A stretch of 64,000 nt of DNA from Planococcus beigongshangi (GTDB lineage: Bacteria; Bacillota; Bacilli; Bacillales_A; Planococcaceae): NCBI RefSeq assembly GCF_016820495.1, contig NZ_JADHDU010000008.1:17660-81659 (forward strand), given 5' to 3'. A program made the translations under genes and the position numbers. Under the pieces are notes generated by a model, which did not search any database, was not told the origin of the DNA, and worked only from the letters and a program-made list of their open reading frames with translations. Of this stretch, positions 38,267 through 48,758 are shown piece by piece. Position 1 is the first letter of the stretch, and each line of letters begins with the position of its first letter.

Positions 38267-38292
38267 GTTTAAATTTTGGGAGATTAGGGAAA
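38267..38292 (+). promoter_or_regulatory. Candidate SigB (general stress) promoter
   Basis: GTTTAA (38267-38272), 14 bp spacer, GGGAAA (38287-38292) matches the SigB consensus GTTTAA-N12-15-GGGWAW. It sits about 47 bases before the ytxH-like start, so its product would have a normal leader. Confidence 0.65.
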
Positions 38293-38338
38293 AATTCAAA
38301 AGACACGATAGAACTAACTATTTATTCGGGAGGAATTC

Positions 38339-38782
38339 ATGATGAGCCAAAACAAATTAATGACAGGATTATTGGTAGGTGCGGCAGTAGGGGTTATCAT
38401 TTCATTATTTGACCGTAATACCCGCAATGATGTTATACAGAAATCGAAAAGCGTTTCAGACAACGCCAAATATTACGCAAGCAACACAGATGAATTGAAA
38501 TCTGCTGTGCAGCAGCAGGCTTCCAAATTCCAGAACCTTTACGAGCGCGTATCTGAAGATGCGTCTTATGTAGGAGAAAAAGTCAATGAATTGAAAGACT
38601 TGGCTCCTCAAGTGAAAGAAATGGCGCTTGATACGAAAGAGGCGTTCGTTGATACAAAAGAAGCTGTTGTCGATTCAACACAAGATGTTAAATCTGCATT
38701 GAAAGAAGACAATCCTTCAGCGTCTTCCTCAATCACCGGCAACAGTTCGGACCGCGATTCGGAATATGGGAAAAAGCAATAA
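38339..38782 (+). CDS. YtxH domain-containing (general stress-like) protein
   Basis: Protein of 147 residues. An N-terminal membrane segment MTGLLVGAAVGVIISLF is followed by DRNTRNDV, the YtxH-family start. Then comes a long charged helical region with near-repeats of LDTKEAFVDTKEAVVDSTQDVK, seen as DTKEAFVDTKEAVVD, and a serine-rich tail. Related Bacillus proteins (YtxH, YhaH) belong to stress regulons. The candidate SigB promoter just upstream agrees with this. Two adjacent ATGs (38339, 38342) share the GGGAGG site. The yihY gene begins inside its last codons. Confidence 0.85.
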   Translation: MMSQNKLMTGLLVGAAVGVIISLFDRNTRNDVIQKSKSVSDNAKYYASNTDELKSAVQQQASKFQNLYERVSEDASYVGEKVNELKDLAPQVKEMALDTKEAFVDTKEAVVDSTQDVKSALKEDNPSASSSITGNSSDRDSEYGKKQ

Positions 38783-39704
38783 CTCCCTGAAATCTTCCAA
38801 AACAGGCAGATCAGACAATCAATTTCAAGGGTCGGATATAAAGGATGCTCATTTTGATGTGTCACGTCCGTCCGGTTTTTTAAAAGAGCTATGGAAAAGG
38901 ATCAATGATGTGGATGTCACAGGACTGGGAGCGCAATTAGCGTTCTTTTTCCTGTTGTCAATCTTTCCATTATTGATTTTTCTTATTACGCTTCTTCCAT
39001 ATTTAAACATTGCAGAAGAGCAGATTTATAATTTGATGGCGGATATTGTTCCGGGTGAAATCTATCTTTTAATAGAGGAAACTTTGAATGAAATTTTGAC
39101 TCAGGAAAATCGCAGCCTGCTTTCCGTTGGCCTGATTGCCACAATCTGGTCGGCAAGTCTCGGCATGAATGCACTTATCAAATCGTTGAATCTATCATAT
39201 GGGGTGGAAGAAAATCGCCCGCTATTGATTGCCAGGGGCATGTCGATCATTGCGACAATCCTGATGATCTTCATACTGCTCATTGCTTTGGCGCTGCCGA
39301 TATTCGGCCGCCAAATCGGCGTATTCATCTTTTCTTTGTTCGGACTTGAAGCCGGCTTCCTGGAGACGTGGAACATGCTGCGCTTCACGATAACGCCAAT
39401 CATCATCTTTGTCATTACAGCAGTCATCTACTGGGCTGCGCCGAACATCAAACTGGATTTCCGGTCAGTCCTTGTTGGAGCGGCTTTCACAGCGGTTGCC
39501 TGGCTGGGTGTTTCATTCGGCTTTTCTGTATACATCAATAATTTCGCCAATTATTCCGCAACCTACGGCGGAATCGGCGGCGTCATCATGCTGATGCTAT
39601 GGCTGTACGCCTCGGCAATTCTTCTGATGATCGGCGGGCAGATCAATGCTGTCATGCAAATACGCCGGAATGCCAATAAAGAGAAAAAAGCCGGTCTCCC
39701 TTAA
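38766..39704 (+). CDS. YihY/BrkB family inner membrane protein
   Basis: Protein of 312 residues with a hydrophilic N-terminal 45 residues and about six transmembrane helices. Conserved family pieces are GLGAQLAFFFLLSIFPLLIF, WSASLGMNALIKSLN, WAAPN near the fourth helix, and YGGIGGVIMLMLWLYASAILLMIGGQINA in part. The family was once described as ribonuclease BN but is a membrane protein of unknown transport role. It overlaps the ytxH-like gene by 17 bp and lacks its own good ribosome site, so it is probably coupled to it and stress-controlled. Confidence 0.9.
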   Translation: MGKSNNSLKSSKTGRSDNQFQGSDIKDAHFDVSRPSGFLKELWKRINDVDVTGLGAQLAFFFLLSIFPLLIFLITLLPYLNIAEEQIYNLMADIVPGEIYLLIEETLNEILTQENRSLLSVGLIATIWSASLGMNALIKSLNLSYGVEENRPLLIARGMSIIATILMIFILLIALALPIFGRQIGVFIFSLFGLEAGFLETWNMLRFTITPIIIFVITAVIYWAAPNIKLDFRSVLVGAAFTAVAWLGVSFGFSVYINNFANYSATYGGIGGVIMLMLWLYASAILLMIGGQINAVMQIRRNANKEKKAGLP

Positions 39705-39733
39705 ATCGTTCAAGGGAAACCGGCTTTTTTAAT
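39683..39733. terminator. Bidirectional terminator overlapping the yihY end
   Basis: Stem AAAAAAGCCGGT-TCCCTT / AAGGGA-ACCGGCTTTTTT with small bulges. The left arm includes the last yihY codons. Confidence 0.88.
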
Positions 39734-39751
39734 CTGTCTTCATCATTCTAT

Positions 39752-39946
39752 TTACTTTTCCTGTTCGGGGCGATTTTTAAACTGCTGCATTTTACCGTCC
39801 AATTCGTCCACCATGGCAATCAGCCGATCGATATCTTCCAGTTCAGCCGTTTCCGGTTCAATGGAGTCGAGAACTTCCAGAAACATGTTCAAGCGCTGTT
39901 TCATATAAACCACTTGCTGTTCTTTATCAGTAATGGATTTACCCAT
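39752..39946 (-). CDS. SE1561-type small protein (64 aa)
   Basis: Soluble acidic helical protein starting MGKSITDKEQQVVYMKQRL, with a FLEVLDSIEPETAELEDIDRL core. It resembles the small uncharacterised SE1561 family of Bacilli, as I recall it. ATG 39946 is preferred, six bases behind GAGGTG; an in-frame GTG nine bases upstream overlaps that site. A sigma-A promoter TTGAAA-17 bp-TACGAT is visible on the minus strand upstream. Function is unknown. Confidence 0.75.
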   Translation of the reverse strand: MGKSITDKEQQVVYMKQRLNMFLEVLDSIEPETAELEDIDRLIAMVDELDGKMQQFKNRPEQEK

Positions 39947-40110
39947 AACATACACCTCATTTCATTTCGCCTACTATCGTATCTGAAATTGTAACAAATT
40001 TCAATAATGGGTAGGTAGAAAGAGTGATTTTAGTAAATTATCTATTTTGAATATTTACACAAATAAAATACTGTGTTAACGTTAGGTTAATCAAAAGAAA
40101 GGAGGCCATA

Positions 40111-40227
40111 ATGAATAGTCGAAACCAATCATCAAGTTGCAAGTAAAAGGAGGGGGTTCGAACATTTCACCGGCAATCGCCGAAAATGGTCTATATGAGA
40201 AAAACTGAAAATGATAACGAAACATAA
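40111..40227 (+). other. Interrupted micro-ORF or leader peptide region
   Basis: AAAGGAGG stands five bases before an ATG that encodes MNSRNQSSSCK and then TAA (40144-40146). A second ribosome-like site AAAAGGAGGGGG starts within that stop. The same frame stays open after the stop for 26 more codons (containing RTFHRQSPK and MVYMRKTENDNET). It ends with TAA at 40225-40227, exactly where a terminator stem begins. This could be a leader peptide, a decayed small gene with a nonsense codon, or a small RNA. The 320-bp gap holds no other gene. Confidence 0.4.
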
Positions 40228-40273
40228 AAGCTCAGCCGGAATCTGAAATTCAGATAACGACTGAGCTTTTATT
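40227..40273. terminator. Terminator between the micro-ORF region and osmC
   Basis: Outer stem AAAAGCTCAG / CTGAGCTTTT enclosing an inner hairpin ATCTGAA-TTCAGAT, with T-rich ends on both strands. The inner hairpin inside the loop is unusual for a simple terminator. Confidence 0.78.
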
Positions 40274-40275
40274 GA

Positions 40276-40659
40276 TTATACAAGTTCAAAAGTTTCCACA
40301 ACTTCAATGGAACCTTCCACTGAACGGACCATCGAGCAATTTTTTCTCGTGAGATCCATGACGCGGGGCATTTTAGCTTCATCGATTGCACCTTTGATGA
40401 GGAAATGGAGATGTACTTTTGCGACACGTCCCGCTTCTTCATCAATACGGACAACTTCTTTCACTTCCACCTGGATATCATCTGCAGGCATCCGCTGCTT
40501 TTCCAGGATTTTGCGCATGACGCCTGCGCTGCAGACGGCTAAAGATGCCACCAATAATTGGTACGGACGGAATCCATGTTCATCCTTCGATGAGACGATA
40601 AGTTCACCAAAAGGCAGGTCGCCCGAAAAACCATGTTCTGTCATTGAAAATTTCATCAT
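40276..40659 (-). CDS. OsmC family peroxiredoxin-like protein
   Basis: OsmC/Ohr-fold protein of 127 residues. The two conserved cysteines, Cys43 in LAVCSAGVMRKIL and Cys108 in TRKNCSMVRSV, are placed as in OsmC proteins that reduce organic hydroperoxides. The KVHLHFLIKG strand is typical. GGAGGAGA precedes the ATG. It is closer to the YhfA/OsmC subfamily than to Ohr. Its promoter region shares the string AATTTCAGATAC with that of the SE1561-type gene at 39946. Confidence 0.9.
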   Translation of the reverse strand: MMKFSMTEHGFSGDLPFGELIVSSKDEHGFRPYQLLVASLAVCSAGVMRKILEKQRMPADDIQVEVKEVVRIDEEAGRVAKVHLHFLIKGAIDEAKMPRVMDLTRKNCSMVRSVEGSIEVVETFELV

Positions 40660-40736
40660 CTATCTCCTCCTTATGCTAAAATTGTATCTGAAATTAATTA
40701 AAATTCATATGAAGGTGCTTACTGGAAGGAGACAGC

Positions 40737-41933
40737 ATGAAAAAATTCTTGGGAAGTGACAGTGGGCGTTTTTGGATTCTCGTGGCAATCGTTTCAATAT
40801 CAGGGTTTTCACAAGGGATGCTTTTACCGCTGATAGCGGTTATTTTTGAGCAGGACGGAGTGTCCTCCGCATTGAATGGCCTGAGCGCCACGGGATTATA
40901 CATAGGTACTTTAATAATTGCCCCGTTTATGGAACCTCAATTGCGGCGTTTCGGGTTTAAGCCGATCATCATTTTCGGCGGTGGACTGGTTATCCTGTCC
41001 CTATTGCTGTTCCCGCTTTGGAAATCCGTTCTATTCTGGTTTTTCCTGCGAATTCTTATCGGCGTCGGTGACCAGGCGCTCCATTTTTCTACACAGACCT
41101 GGATCACCAGTACATCGCCCCAAAACCGGATGGGCAGAAATATCGCAATATACGGCATGTCGTTCAGTATCGGTTTTGGTTCCGGCCCGTTATTCGTTCC
41201 GCTCGTAAATATATTTGAGGCACTGCCATTCATCATTTCAGGATTATTATGCCTGACAGCATGGGTGTTGGTATTCTTCCTGAAAAATGATTTTCCGGAA
41301 ACTACGACTAGCGCAATGACCACCCGCGGCACAGTGAAACGCTTTAAAGCGGCAATCGTCATCGGCTGGTTCGCCTTTTTGCCGCCTCTCGGCTACGGCT
41401 TTTTGGAAGCGTCCCTTAACGCCATTTACCCGGTTTATGCGTTAAGGCAAGCGATCGATGTCACGATGGTTTCCTTTATGCTGGCGGCTTTTTCAGTTGG
41501 AGCCATCGCAACACAGCTGCCTCTCGGAGAGCTCAGCGACCGTATCGGAAGAAGGAAAGTGCTGCTGCTCGCCTTGTTCGGTGGAGCGGCGGCATTCGGC
41601 ACAGCGAGTTTCTTTGAGACCAATGCCTGGGTGACATTGGCGTTCTTCGTCCTTGCAGGAATGTTCGTCGGCTCCACCTTTTCGCTCGGCATTTCCTATA
41701 TGGCGGATCTGATGCCGAGGGAATTGCTGCCGACGGGCAATCTGCTCTGTGGCATCGCCTTCAGCGTCGGAAGCCTCGCCGGTCCCATCATGGGCGGCCT
41801 ATTCCTCGACCTTACGGAGGAACTGAGTTTTCTGCTATTGATAGCGGCAGTTTTACTGCTCATTTTCACGATCATCGCTTTCCGTGGCAATCAAATCAAA
41901 AAGGCTGCTGCAGAACGCGTCCACCTGAAGTGA
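40737..41933 (+). CDS. Major facilitator superfamily transporter (12 TM)
   Basis: Membrane transporter of 398 residues with about 12 helices. The DHA1-like pattern includes RILIGVGDQALHFSTQTWI, the inter-half motif A loop GELSDRIGRRKVLLLALFGGA in part, and GTASFFETN. It starts with SD GGAAGGAG. The arrangement resembles B. subtilis YfkF/YfhI-type exporters. The substrate is unknown. The terminator downstream is shared with a convergent RNA methyltransferase gene. Confidence 0.9.
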   Translation: MKKFLGSDSGRFWILVAIVSISGFSQGMLLPLIAVIFEQDGVSSALNGLSATGLYIGTLIIAPFMEPQLRRFGFKPIIIFGGGLVILSLLLFPLWKSVLFWFFLRILIGVGDQALHFSTQTWITSTSPQNRMGRNIAIYGMSFSIGFGSGPLFVPLVNIFEALPFIISGLLCLTAWVLVFFLKNDFPETTTSAMTTRGTVKRFKAAIVIGWFAFLPPLGYGFLEASLNAIYPVYALRQAIDVTMVSFMLAAFSVGAIATQLPLGELSDRIGRRKVLLLALFGGAAAFGTASFFETNAWVTLAFFVLAGMFVGSTFSLGISYMADLMPRELLPTGNLLCGIAFSVGSLAGPIMGGLFLDLTEELSFLLLIAAVLLLIFTIIAFRGNQIKKAAAERVHLK

Positions 41934-41963
41934 AATGATTGAAACAAATGATGTATCCCGACA

Positions 41964-42002
41964 TAAAAAAGACCTTCGGAAAAAATCCGAAGGTCTTTTT
42001 TC
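41964..42002. terminator. Bidirectional terminator between MFS and RNA methyltransferase genes
   Basis: Stem AAAAAAGACCTTCGG / CCGAAGGTCTTTTTT with a seven-base A-rich loop. Confidence 0.93.
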
Positions 42003-43366
42003 TATTTCAATACCAATTTTGTAACAGATTCCACCTGAGCCGTCTGTGGGAACATATCGACGGGCTGGATATATTCGATGCGGTAGATTTTCGTCAGTTG
42101 CTGCAAATCTTTCGCAAGGGTAGATGGATTGCATGAAGTATAGACGAAGCGTTTCGGTTTTACAGCCAGAATCGTTTTTAACAGCGAGTCGGCAAGACCG
42201 GTGCGGGGCGGATCGACTGTCAGCACATCTGGTACGAAATTTTCGCGGCTCCAGACATCCAGCCATTTTTCTGCTGTGCCTGTGACATATTTCGCTGCCA
42301 CGCCCTGGCGTTTAGCATTGGCTTTTGCATCGACCACACTGTCATGGATAACGTCCATGCCGCGAAGTTCGCCGGCACCGTCCGCAAGCCATAAGCCGAT
42401 TGTGCCGACGCCGCAATAAGCATCGACCACTTTTTCAGTGCCTGTAAGTTCGGCGGCACGTTTGATTTCGTCGTAGAGTTTTACAGTCTGTTTCGGGTTC
42501 AGCTGGAAGAAGGCGCGCGCTGAAAGGTCGAACGCCAGCTCTCCGAGTTTTTCGTGGATAGTGTCTTTGCCGTATAGCGTAATGGTCTCATCGCCGAAAA
42601 TAAGGGAAGTTTTCTCGCTGTTGATATTTTGCACAATCGAAACGAGATTGACATCAAGTTCTTTCAGTTTCTCGACCAATAAATCTTTTTTCGGGATTTT
42701 TGCCCGGGTCGTCACCAGCACCAACTGGATTTCACCGGTTTCGACGCCCGTACGGACGACGATTGTCCGGATGATGCCCTGCATCGTTTTGCCGTCATAG
42801 ATCGGAATGCGCATATCTTCCAGAATCCGTTTCACTGAATTCGTGATAACCGTAGTGTCGGGATGCTGGACGATGCATTGTTCGATATCCAGCAATTGAT
42901 GGGATCCTTCGGCAAACAGCCCGGCAATCACTTTGGATCCTTTCAGGCGGGTCTGGAACTGGCTTTTATTGCGGTAATGCCACGGATCTTCCATGCCAAT
43001 GGCCGGTTCGATCTGGACATCGACGCCTTTCAAATAGCGTTCCATCGCCTGTACGACGAGATCCCGTTTTTCCACAAGCTGCTGGTCATATTTCAAATGC
43101 TGCAATTGGCAGCCGCCACAAGCGTCATAGACGGGGCACGGCGGAGTCTGCCGATGGGGAGAAGGCTCGCGCAGCTTGACGATGCGCGCTTCCGCGAAAT
43201 TCCGTTTCACGGATGTGACTTGCGCCGTTATTTCTTCTCCAGGCAATGCACCCGGCACAAATATGACATTGCGTTTGAAAAAGCCGATGCCTTCACCGTT
43301 GATGCCGAGCCTTTTGATCGTCAGCGGGAATTTCTGGCCGGTTTCAATAATTGGTTTGTCATTCAT
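42002..43366 (-). CDS. 23S rRNA (uracil-5-)-methyltransferase, RumA family (second copy)
   Basis: Protein of 454 residues, the same length as the rlmCD product at 14186 and similar throughout. It has the TRAM domain, Fe-S cluster cysteines [14 protein letters not shown] motif [22 protein letters not shown] and the catalytic cysteine in [15 protein letters not shown]. subtilis also carries a second family member (YfjO) in this genomic region, whose target is uncertain. It follows the epimerase gene on the same strand after 41 bp with no terminator between, so the two are probably one operon. Confidence 0.9.
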   Translation of the reverse strand: MNDKPIIETGQKFPLTIKRLGINGEGIGFFKRNVIFVPGALPGEEITAQVTSVKRNFAEARIVKLREPSPHRQTPPCPVYDACGGCQLQHLKYDQQLVEKRDLVVQAMERYLKGVDVQIEPAIGMEDPWHYRNKSQFQTRLKGSKVIAGLFAEGSHQLLDIEQCIVQHPDTTVITNSVKRILEDMRIPIYDGKTMQGIIRTIVVRTGVETGEIQLVLVTTRAKIPKKDLLVEKLKELDVNLVSIVQNINSEKTSLIFGDETITLYGKDTIHEKLGELAFDLSARAFFQLNPKQTVKLYDEIKRAAELTGTEKVVDAYCGVGTIGLWLADGAGELRGMDVIHDSVVDAKANAKRQGVAAKYVTGTAEKWLDVWSRENFVPDVLTVDPPRTGLADSLLKTILAVKPKRFVYTSCNPSTLAKDLQQLTKIYRIEYIQPVDMFPQTAQVESVTKLVLK

Positions 43367-43407
43367 TTAGCACACGTCCTTCGTTTGGTCATCCGTACAT
43401 TATAACG

Positions 43408-44307
43408 CTATTTATAAATATCAGCCAGAGCCGATCTTAAATCGGCGTAATCGAATTCAAAGCCATGCTGCTGCAACACTTCCGGAAGCACACGCTGACC
43501 TTCCAGTACGAGGCGGCTTTTATCGCCGAGCACGGCTTTTAGGGCAAACTCCGGCACGGGAAACCAATGAGGGCGCCCCAGCGCACGCGCTATTTCCTTG
43601 CCGAAATCCTTCATGCGCTTCGGGTAGGGCGCGGTGACGTTGAACGGACCTTCAAGATCATCCGTTTCAATGGCAAATAAAATTGCGCGAGCCACGTCGT
43701 GAACGTGGATCCAGGACAGCCATTGCCGGCCGGAACCGACTGTGCCGCCGCCGAAAAGTTTATACGGTAGCGCCATCAACGGCAATGCGCCGTCTTTTTT
43801 GCCAAGGATGATGCCGAATCGGCCCATTGCTACACGGACGCCCATTTCTTCCGCTTCCTCCGCGAGCCGTTCCCATTCAACAACAGTCTTCGCAAGGAAA
43901 TCATCTCCGATTTCCGCTGACTTTTCCGTATAGGTTTTTTCAGTTGAAGCAGGATAAAGTCCGACGGCGCTCGCATTGACCAGCACTTTCGGTTTTTCAT
44001 CCATTGCCCGGATAATCCGCAGCACTTCGTTCGTCGCCTCGACACGGCTGGAGTAGATCAATTCTTTTTGTTCATCGTCCCAGCGGCCATCATTGATCGA
44101 TGAACCTGCAAGGTTGACGAAAGCATCGGTGCCCTCGAGTTCGTTTTCAGGCTGTGCGCCTTCCGTCAGCCACTGGACATACTTCAAACCGTTACCGGAT
44201 GGTTTCGGGCTCCGGGTCAAAATATAAACTTCATGCCCGTGCTGCTGGAAAAGCTGGGTCATTTCCTTCCCGGCAAAGCCGGTTCCTCCTGTAATTGCAA
44301 TTTTCAT
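43408..44307 (-). CDS. TIGR01777-type NAD-dependent epimerase/dehydratase (YfhF-like)
   Basis: Extended short-chain dehydrogenase-fold protein of 299 residues. The nucleotide site ITGGTGFAGKEMTQLF is at the N terminus. DAFVNLAGSSINDGRWDDEQK (in part) and YPKRMKDFGKEIARALGRPHWFPVPEFAL, seen as PHWFPVPEFAL, are hallmarks of the SulA/YfcH subgroup. Function is unknown; B. subtilis YfhF is also next to recX. It is divergent from recX and upstream of the methyltransferase. Confidence 0.92.
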   Translation of the reverse strand: MKIAITGGTGFAGKEMTQLFQQHGHEVYILTRSPKPSGNGLKYVQWLTEGAQPENELEGTDAFVNLAGSSINDGRWDDEQKELIYSSRVEATNEVLRIIRAMDEKPKVLVNASAVGLYPASTEKTYTEKSAEIGDDFLAKTVVEWERLAEEAEEMGVRVAMGRFGIILGKKDGALPLMALPYKLFGGGTVGSGRQWLSWIHVHDVARAILFAIETDDLEGPFNVTAPYPKRMKDFGKEIARALGRPHWFPVPEFALKAVLGDKSRLVLEGQRVLPEVLQQHGFEFDYADLRSALADIYK

Positions 44308-44398
44308 GCTATCGCCTCCATTTCCTTTATAGTACCCTGAATCGATGCATTTAAGCCGTCAAAAGAGTATACTGGAGAAAGAAGTGAGGTGCTGGTGA

Positions 44399-45205
44399 AT
44401 GCCGATTATCACGAAAATCACACAAGGGAAAAAGAATCCGGAGCGCTATAATATTTTCCTGGAGGAAAAGTTTGCTTTCAGTGTCGATGAAACGGTGCTC
44501 ATCAGGTTTCAACTGACCAAAGGCAAAGAATTGGACCAATGGACCATCGAGGAAATGAATTTTGAAGATGAGGTCCGAAAAGCCTTCAATAAGGCTCTCG
44601 ACTTCCTCAGCTACCGGATGCGCAGCGAAAATGAAGTGCGCCAGAAACTGAAGGAAAAAGAATATGGCAATGCCGTGATAGACGAAGCGATTGAAAAATT
44701 ATATAAATTGAACTTTCTTGATGACCGCGCCTTTTCGGAAGCTTTGATGCTGACTCAGATCAGAACATCCAAAAAAGGCCCAAAGGCGATCCAGCAGGAT
44801 ATGCAAAAGAAAGGGATTGATAAACAGATGCAAAAAGATGTGCTGGATTCTTATTCGGAAGAAGAACAAGTGGAACTGGCAAAAGAACTTGCAGAAAAAA
44901 TCGCTGATAAGGAAAAAACGAAGACTCCCAGACAGATTGAGCAGAAAATCAGCGATTCCCTGATGCGCAAAGGCTACTCCTATTCAGTGATCAAACTGGC
45001 GGTCGCGGATCTGGACCTGGAAAAAGATGAAGACGAGTGGACCGACATCGTTGCCGCACAGGGCGATAAGCTGTGGCGCAAGCACAGCAGCAAGCTGACG
45101 GGCTACGATCTCAAAACGAAAGTGAAGCAGGGGCTGTATCAGAAAGGTTTTCCTGCAGAAGTCATCAATGAATACTTGGAGAAAAAGGAGAACGAAGATG
45201 AGTGA
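44399..45205 (+). CDS. recX: Recombination regulator RecX
   Basis: Modulator of RecA, 268 residues, typical of the long Bacillota form with repeated three-helix RecX motifs. Visible are the N-terminal ITKITQGKKNPERYNIFL, first repeat FLSYRMRSENEVRQKL, YKLNFLDDRAFSEA and GPKAIQQDMQKKGID, and later LMRKGYSYSVIKLA and GLYQKGFPAEVI. It overlaps yfhH by eight bases, giving the order recX-yfhH-yfhJ as in B. subtilis. Confidence 0.95.
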   Translation: MPIITKITQGKKNPERYNIFLEEKFAFSVDETVLIRFQLTKGKELDQWTIEEMNFEDEVRKAFNKALDFLSYRMRSENEVRQKLKEKEYGNAVIDEAIEKLYKLNFLDDRAFSEALMLTQIRTSKKGPKAIQQDMQKKGIDKQMQKDVLDSYSEEEQVELAKELAEKIADKEKTKTPRQIEQKISDSLMRKGYSYSVIKLAVADLDLEKDEDEWTDIVAAQGDKLWRKHSSKLTGYDLKTKVKQGLYQKGFPAEVINEYLEKKENEDE

Positions 45206-45530
45206 AGAAAAGCGTTACAGTCAAATGGATGAACAGGAATTGCGCGGCGAAATTGCGCGCTTGAAAGAAAAAGCGCGTAAAGCTGAGCAGTTGGGCATTG
45301 TGAACGAATTTGCCGTATTGGAGCGTAAAGCCATCATGGCCGCTTCCTATCTGCTCGATCCGAAAGATTTTAAAAAAGGGGAAGTCTACCGCATCGAGGG
45401 AGATCCCAATGTATATTTCCAAATCGATTATCTGAAAGGCCGATTTGCATGGGGGTATCGCCTGGGCGGCAATAAATTTACAGAAGCGCTGCCAATTTCC
45501 ATGCTGCGCCCGCTGAAGGAAGGGAAGTAA
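45198..45530 (+). CDS. yfhH: YfhH family protein (DUF1811)
   Basis: Soluble protein of 110 residues. An N-terminal charged helical part (YSQMDEQELRGEIARLKEKARKAEQLG, in two helices) precedes a small beta domain with FKKGEVYRIEG and FAWGYRLGG. Function is unknown. ATG 45198 follows AAAGGAG and overlaps the recX stop region; the longer frame from 45168 has no ribosome site. It is followed after four bases by yfhJ. Confidence 0.93.
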   Translation: MSEEKRYSQMDEQELRGEIARLKEKARKAEQLGIVNEFAVLERKAIMAASYLLDPKDFKKGEVYRIEGDPNVYFQIDYLKGRFAWGYRLGGNKFTEALPISMLRPLKEGK

Positions 45531-45534
45531 AAGG

Positions 45535-45786
45535 ATGAAAGAATTAATTGAACAGTTGACCATTGAATTGCAGACGAAAAATCCGAATATCTCGGAAGAA
45601 AAGGCTCGTACATGGATTGAATTGCTTGCTTCCGATTTTGAATCTTCCTATGCAAAAGCGGGATATGATTATCAGGGGACAGAAGTTGTCGAAAAGGTTG
45701 TCCGTCAGTGGATCGAAAGCTACGGTGAGAATATCCATGAATTTGCAGCAAGCAATCCGAAATATGCCCATCTGATGGAAGACTGA
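45535..45786 (+). CDS. yfhJ: YfhJ family protein (WVELL domain)
   Basis: Small soluble protein of 83 residues containing the family core ARTWIELLASDFESSYAKAGYDY, the WxELL motif at about residues 22-26, and a C-terminal NPKYAHLMED. Function is unknown. It is the third gene of the recX operon and is followed by a terminator. Confidence 0.9.
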   Translation: MKELIEQLTIELQTKNPNISEEKARTWIELLASDFESSYAKAGYDYQGTEVVEKVVRQWIESYGENIHEFAASNPKYAHLMED

Positions 45787-45801
45787 CCACTGCTGAAGCA
45801 T

Positions 45802-45835
45802 GAAAAAACGCACACCTTTGAGTGTGCGTTTTGTG
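45802..45835. terminator. Terminator after yfhJ, shared with yfhP
   Basis: Stem AAAACGCACAC / GTGTGCGTTTT with loop CTTTGA, with A and T runs at both ends. Confidence 0.88.
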
Positions 45836-45842
45836 ATTCTGT

Positions 45843-46823
45843 CTAATTGTGGCTGAAATCGAGCTTCTTTCGAAGTTTGTCTTCGCTGAAAATCCAGCCG
45901 GTATAGGAATTGAGGATCTTGTAATCCTTATCCAGATGGGCAACTGCCACAAAAGGATAATAATCATTGCTGCGGTAACGGAGGTCGATCAGACGGACTT
46001 CATAAATGTCTCCGTATTGATTGATTTCCCAGCGGTAAAGTGGAGAAAATGACACAAAAGCTGATAGATTCTTGTCTTTCAGCGCCGTTTGGATCAAGTC
46101 ATTTTCAGGAAGCGGTTTTTTCATGAACTTATCATAGAAGTTGATACTGCGGCCGTAAGCGCGGCCGACGTAATGATGCCGGTCTGTATCCGCTGCGATG
46201 CGCCAGTGGAAATAACGCATTGTCGGTGCCACGAAAATTTCTGTGGCGTCAGGAAGCGTATTGCGGATGGCGTGCTTGATGGCGGCCTGCAGTACAAAAC
46301 GTGAGATATAATAGAACAGCAGCACGATGTACAGAATACTGACCGTCCATACCGGATTTGCTCCAAATGCCCAAATCATCAAAGCGATGACATGAGCGCC
46401 GAAGATGATCGGGTCAAACGTATTGATGACGCCGAGCGCGATCCAGCGATTCGAAAAAGGCCGCAGCGCCTGTGTCCCGTAGGAATTGAATATATCAACA
46501 AATACATGAAGCACGACGGCCAGGAATGTCCATAGCCAAAGGTGCAGCAGGTTTGCTTCAGGGAATATGAATCCTATGCCCGCAGTCAGCAGGATCGGCC
46601 AAAAAAGAACCGCTGGAATGGAGTGGGTGGCTCCTCTGTGATGCCGGATATATACGGCATTATCCCGTAATTTGAGCACGGTATCGACATCCGGGATTTG
46701 CGAGCCGATGATGGTGCCGGCGATGACTGCTGTCATGGTGACCGTATCGTTCGACACTGCTGGATCGGCCATGGCGAGGCCGCCGAGCGCGATGCCCATG
46801 ACGAGATGTGTGCCTGTATCCAC
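45843..46823 (-). CDS. yfhP: Membrane-bound metal-dependent hydrolase YfhP
   Basis: Protein of 326 residues. The N-terminal half is the YdjM/DUF457 membrane domain with about four helices and metal-ligand candidates in MDTGTHLVMGIALGG, SQIPDVDT, IRHHRGATHSIP and LHVFVDIFNSYGTQ. The C-terminal half is a soluble domain with YRWEINQYGDIYEVRLIDL-type strands. It is divergent from mutY, as in B. subtilis, where YfhP has been described as influencing neighbouring genes. The biochemical reaction is unknown. Confidence 0.92.
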   Translation of the reverse strand: MDTGTHLVMGIALGGLAMADPAVSNDTVTMTAVIAGTIIGSQIPDVDTVLKLRDNAVYIRHHRGATHSIPAVLFWPILLTAGIGFIFPEANLLHLWLWTFLAVVLHVFVDIFNSYGTQALRPFSNRWIALGVINTFDPIIFGAHVIALMIWAFGANPVWTVSILYIVLLFYYISRFVLQAAIKHAIRNTLPDATEIFVAPTMRYFHWRIAADTDRHHYVGRAYGRSINFYDKFMKKPLPENDLIQTALKDKNLSAFVSFSPLYRWEINQYGDIYEVRLIDLRYRSNDYYPFVAVAHLDKDYKILNSYTGWIFSEDKLRKKLDFSHN

Positions 46824-46929
46824 CGTCTCATCCCCCTTTACCTATTTTTTATCAGCGATGGAATCTTGCTTTTTTAACCGCTTAATTACTCTTTACATAC
46901 CCTGATTCCGGCTGAAATAATCTACATAC

Positions 46930-48758
<1,829 letters not shown>

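Noticed and set aside
42863..43405. 180-codon plus-strand frame opposite the second RNA methyltransferase
   Set aside because: Antisense to conserved Fe-S and TRAM domain sequence; no start signals.
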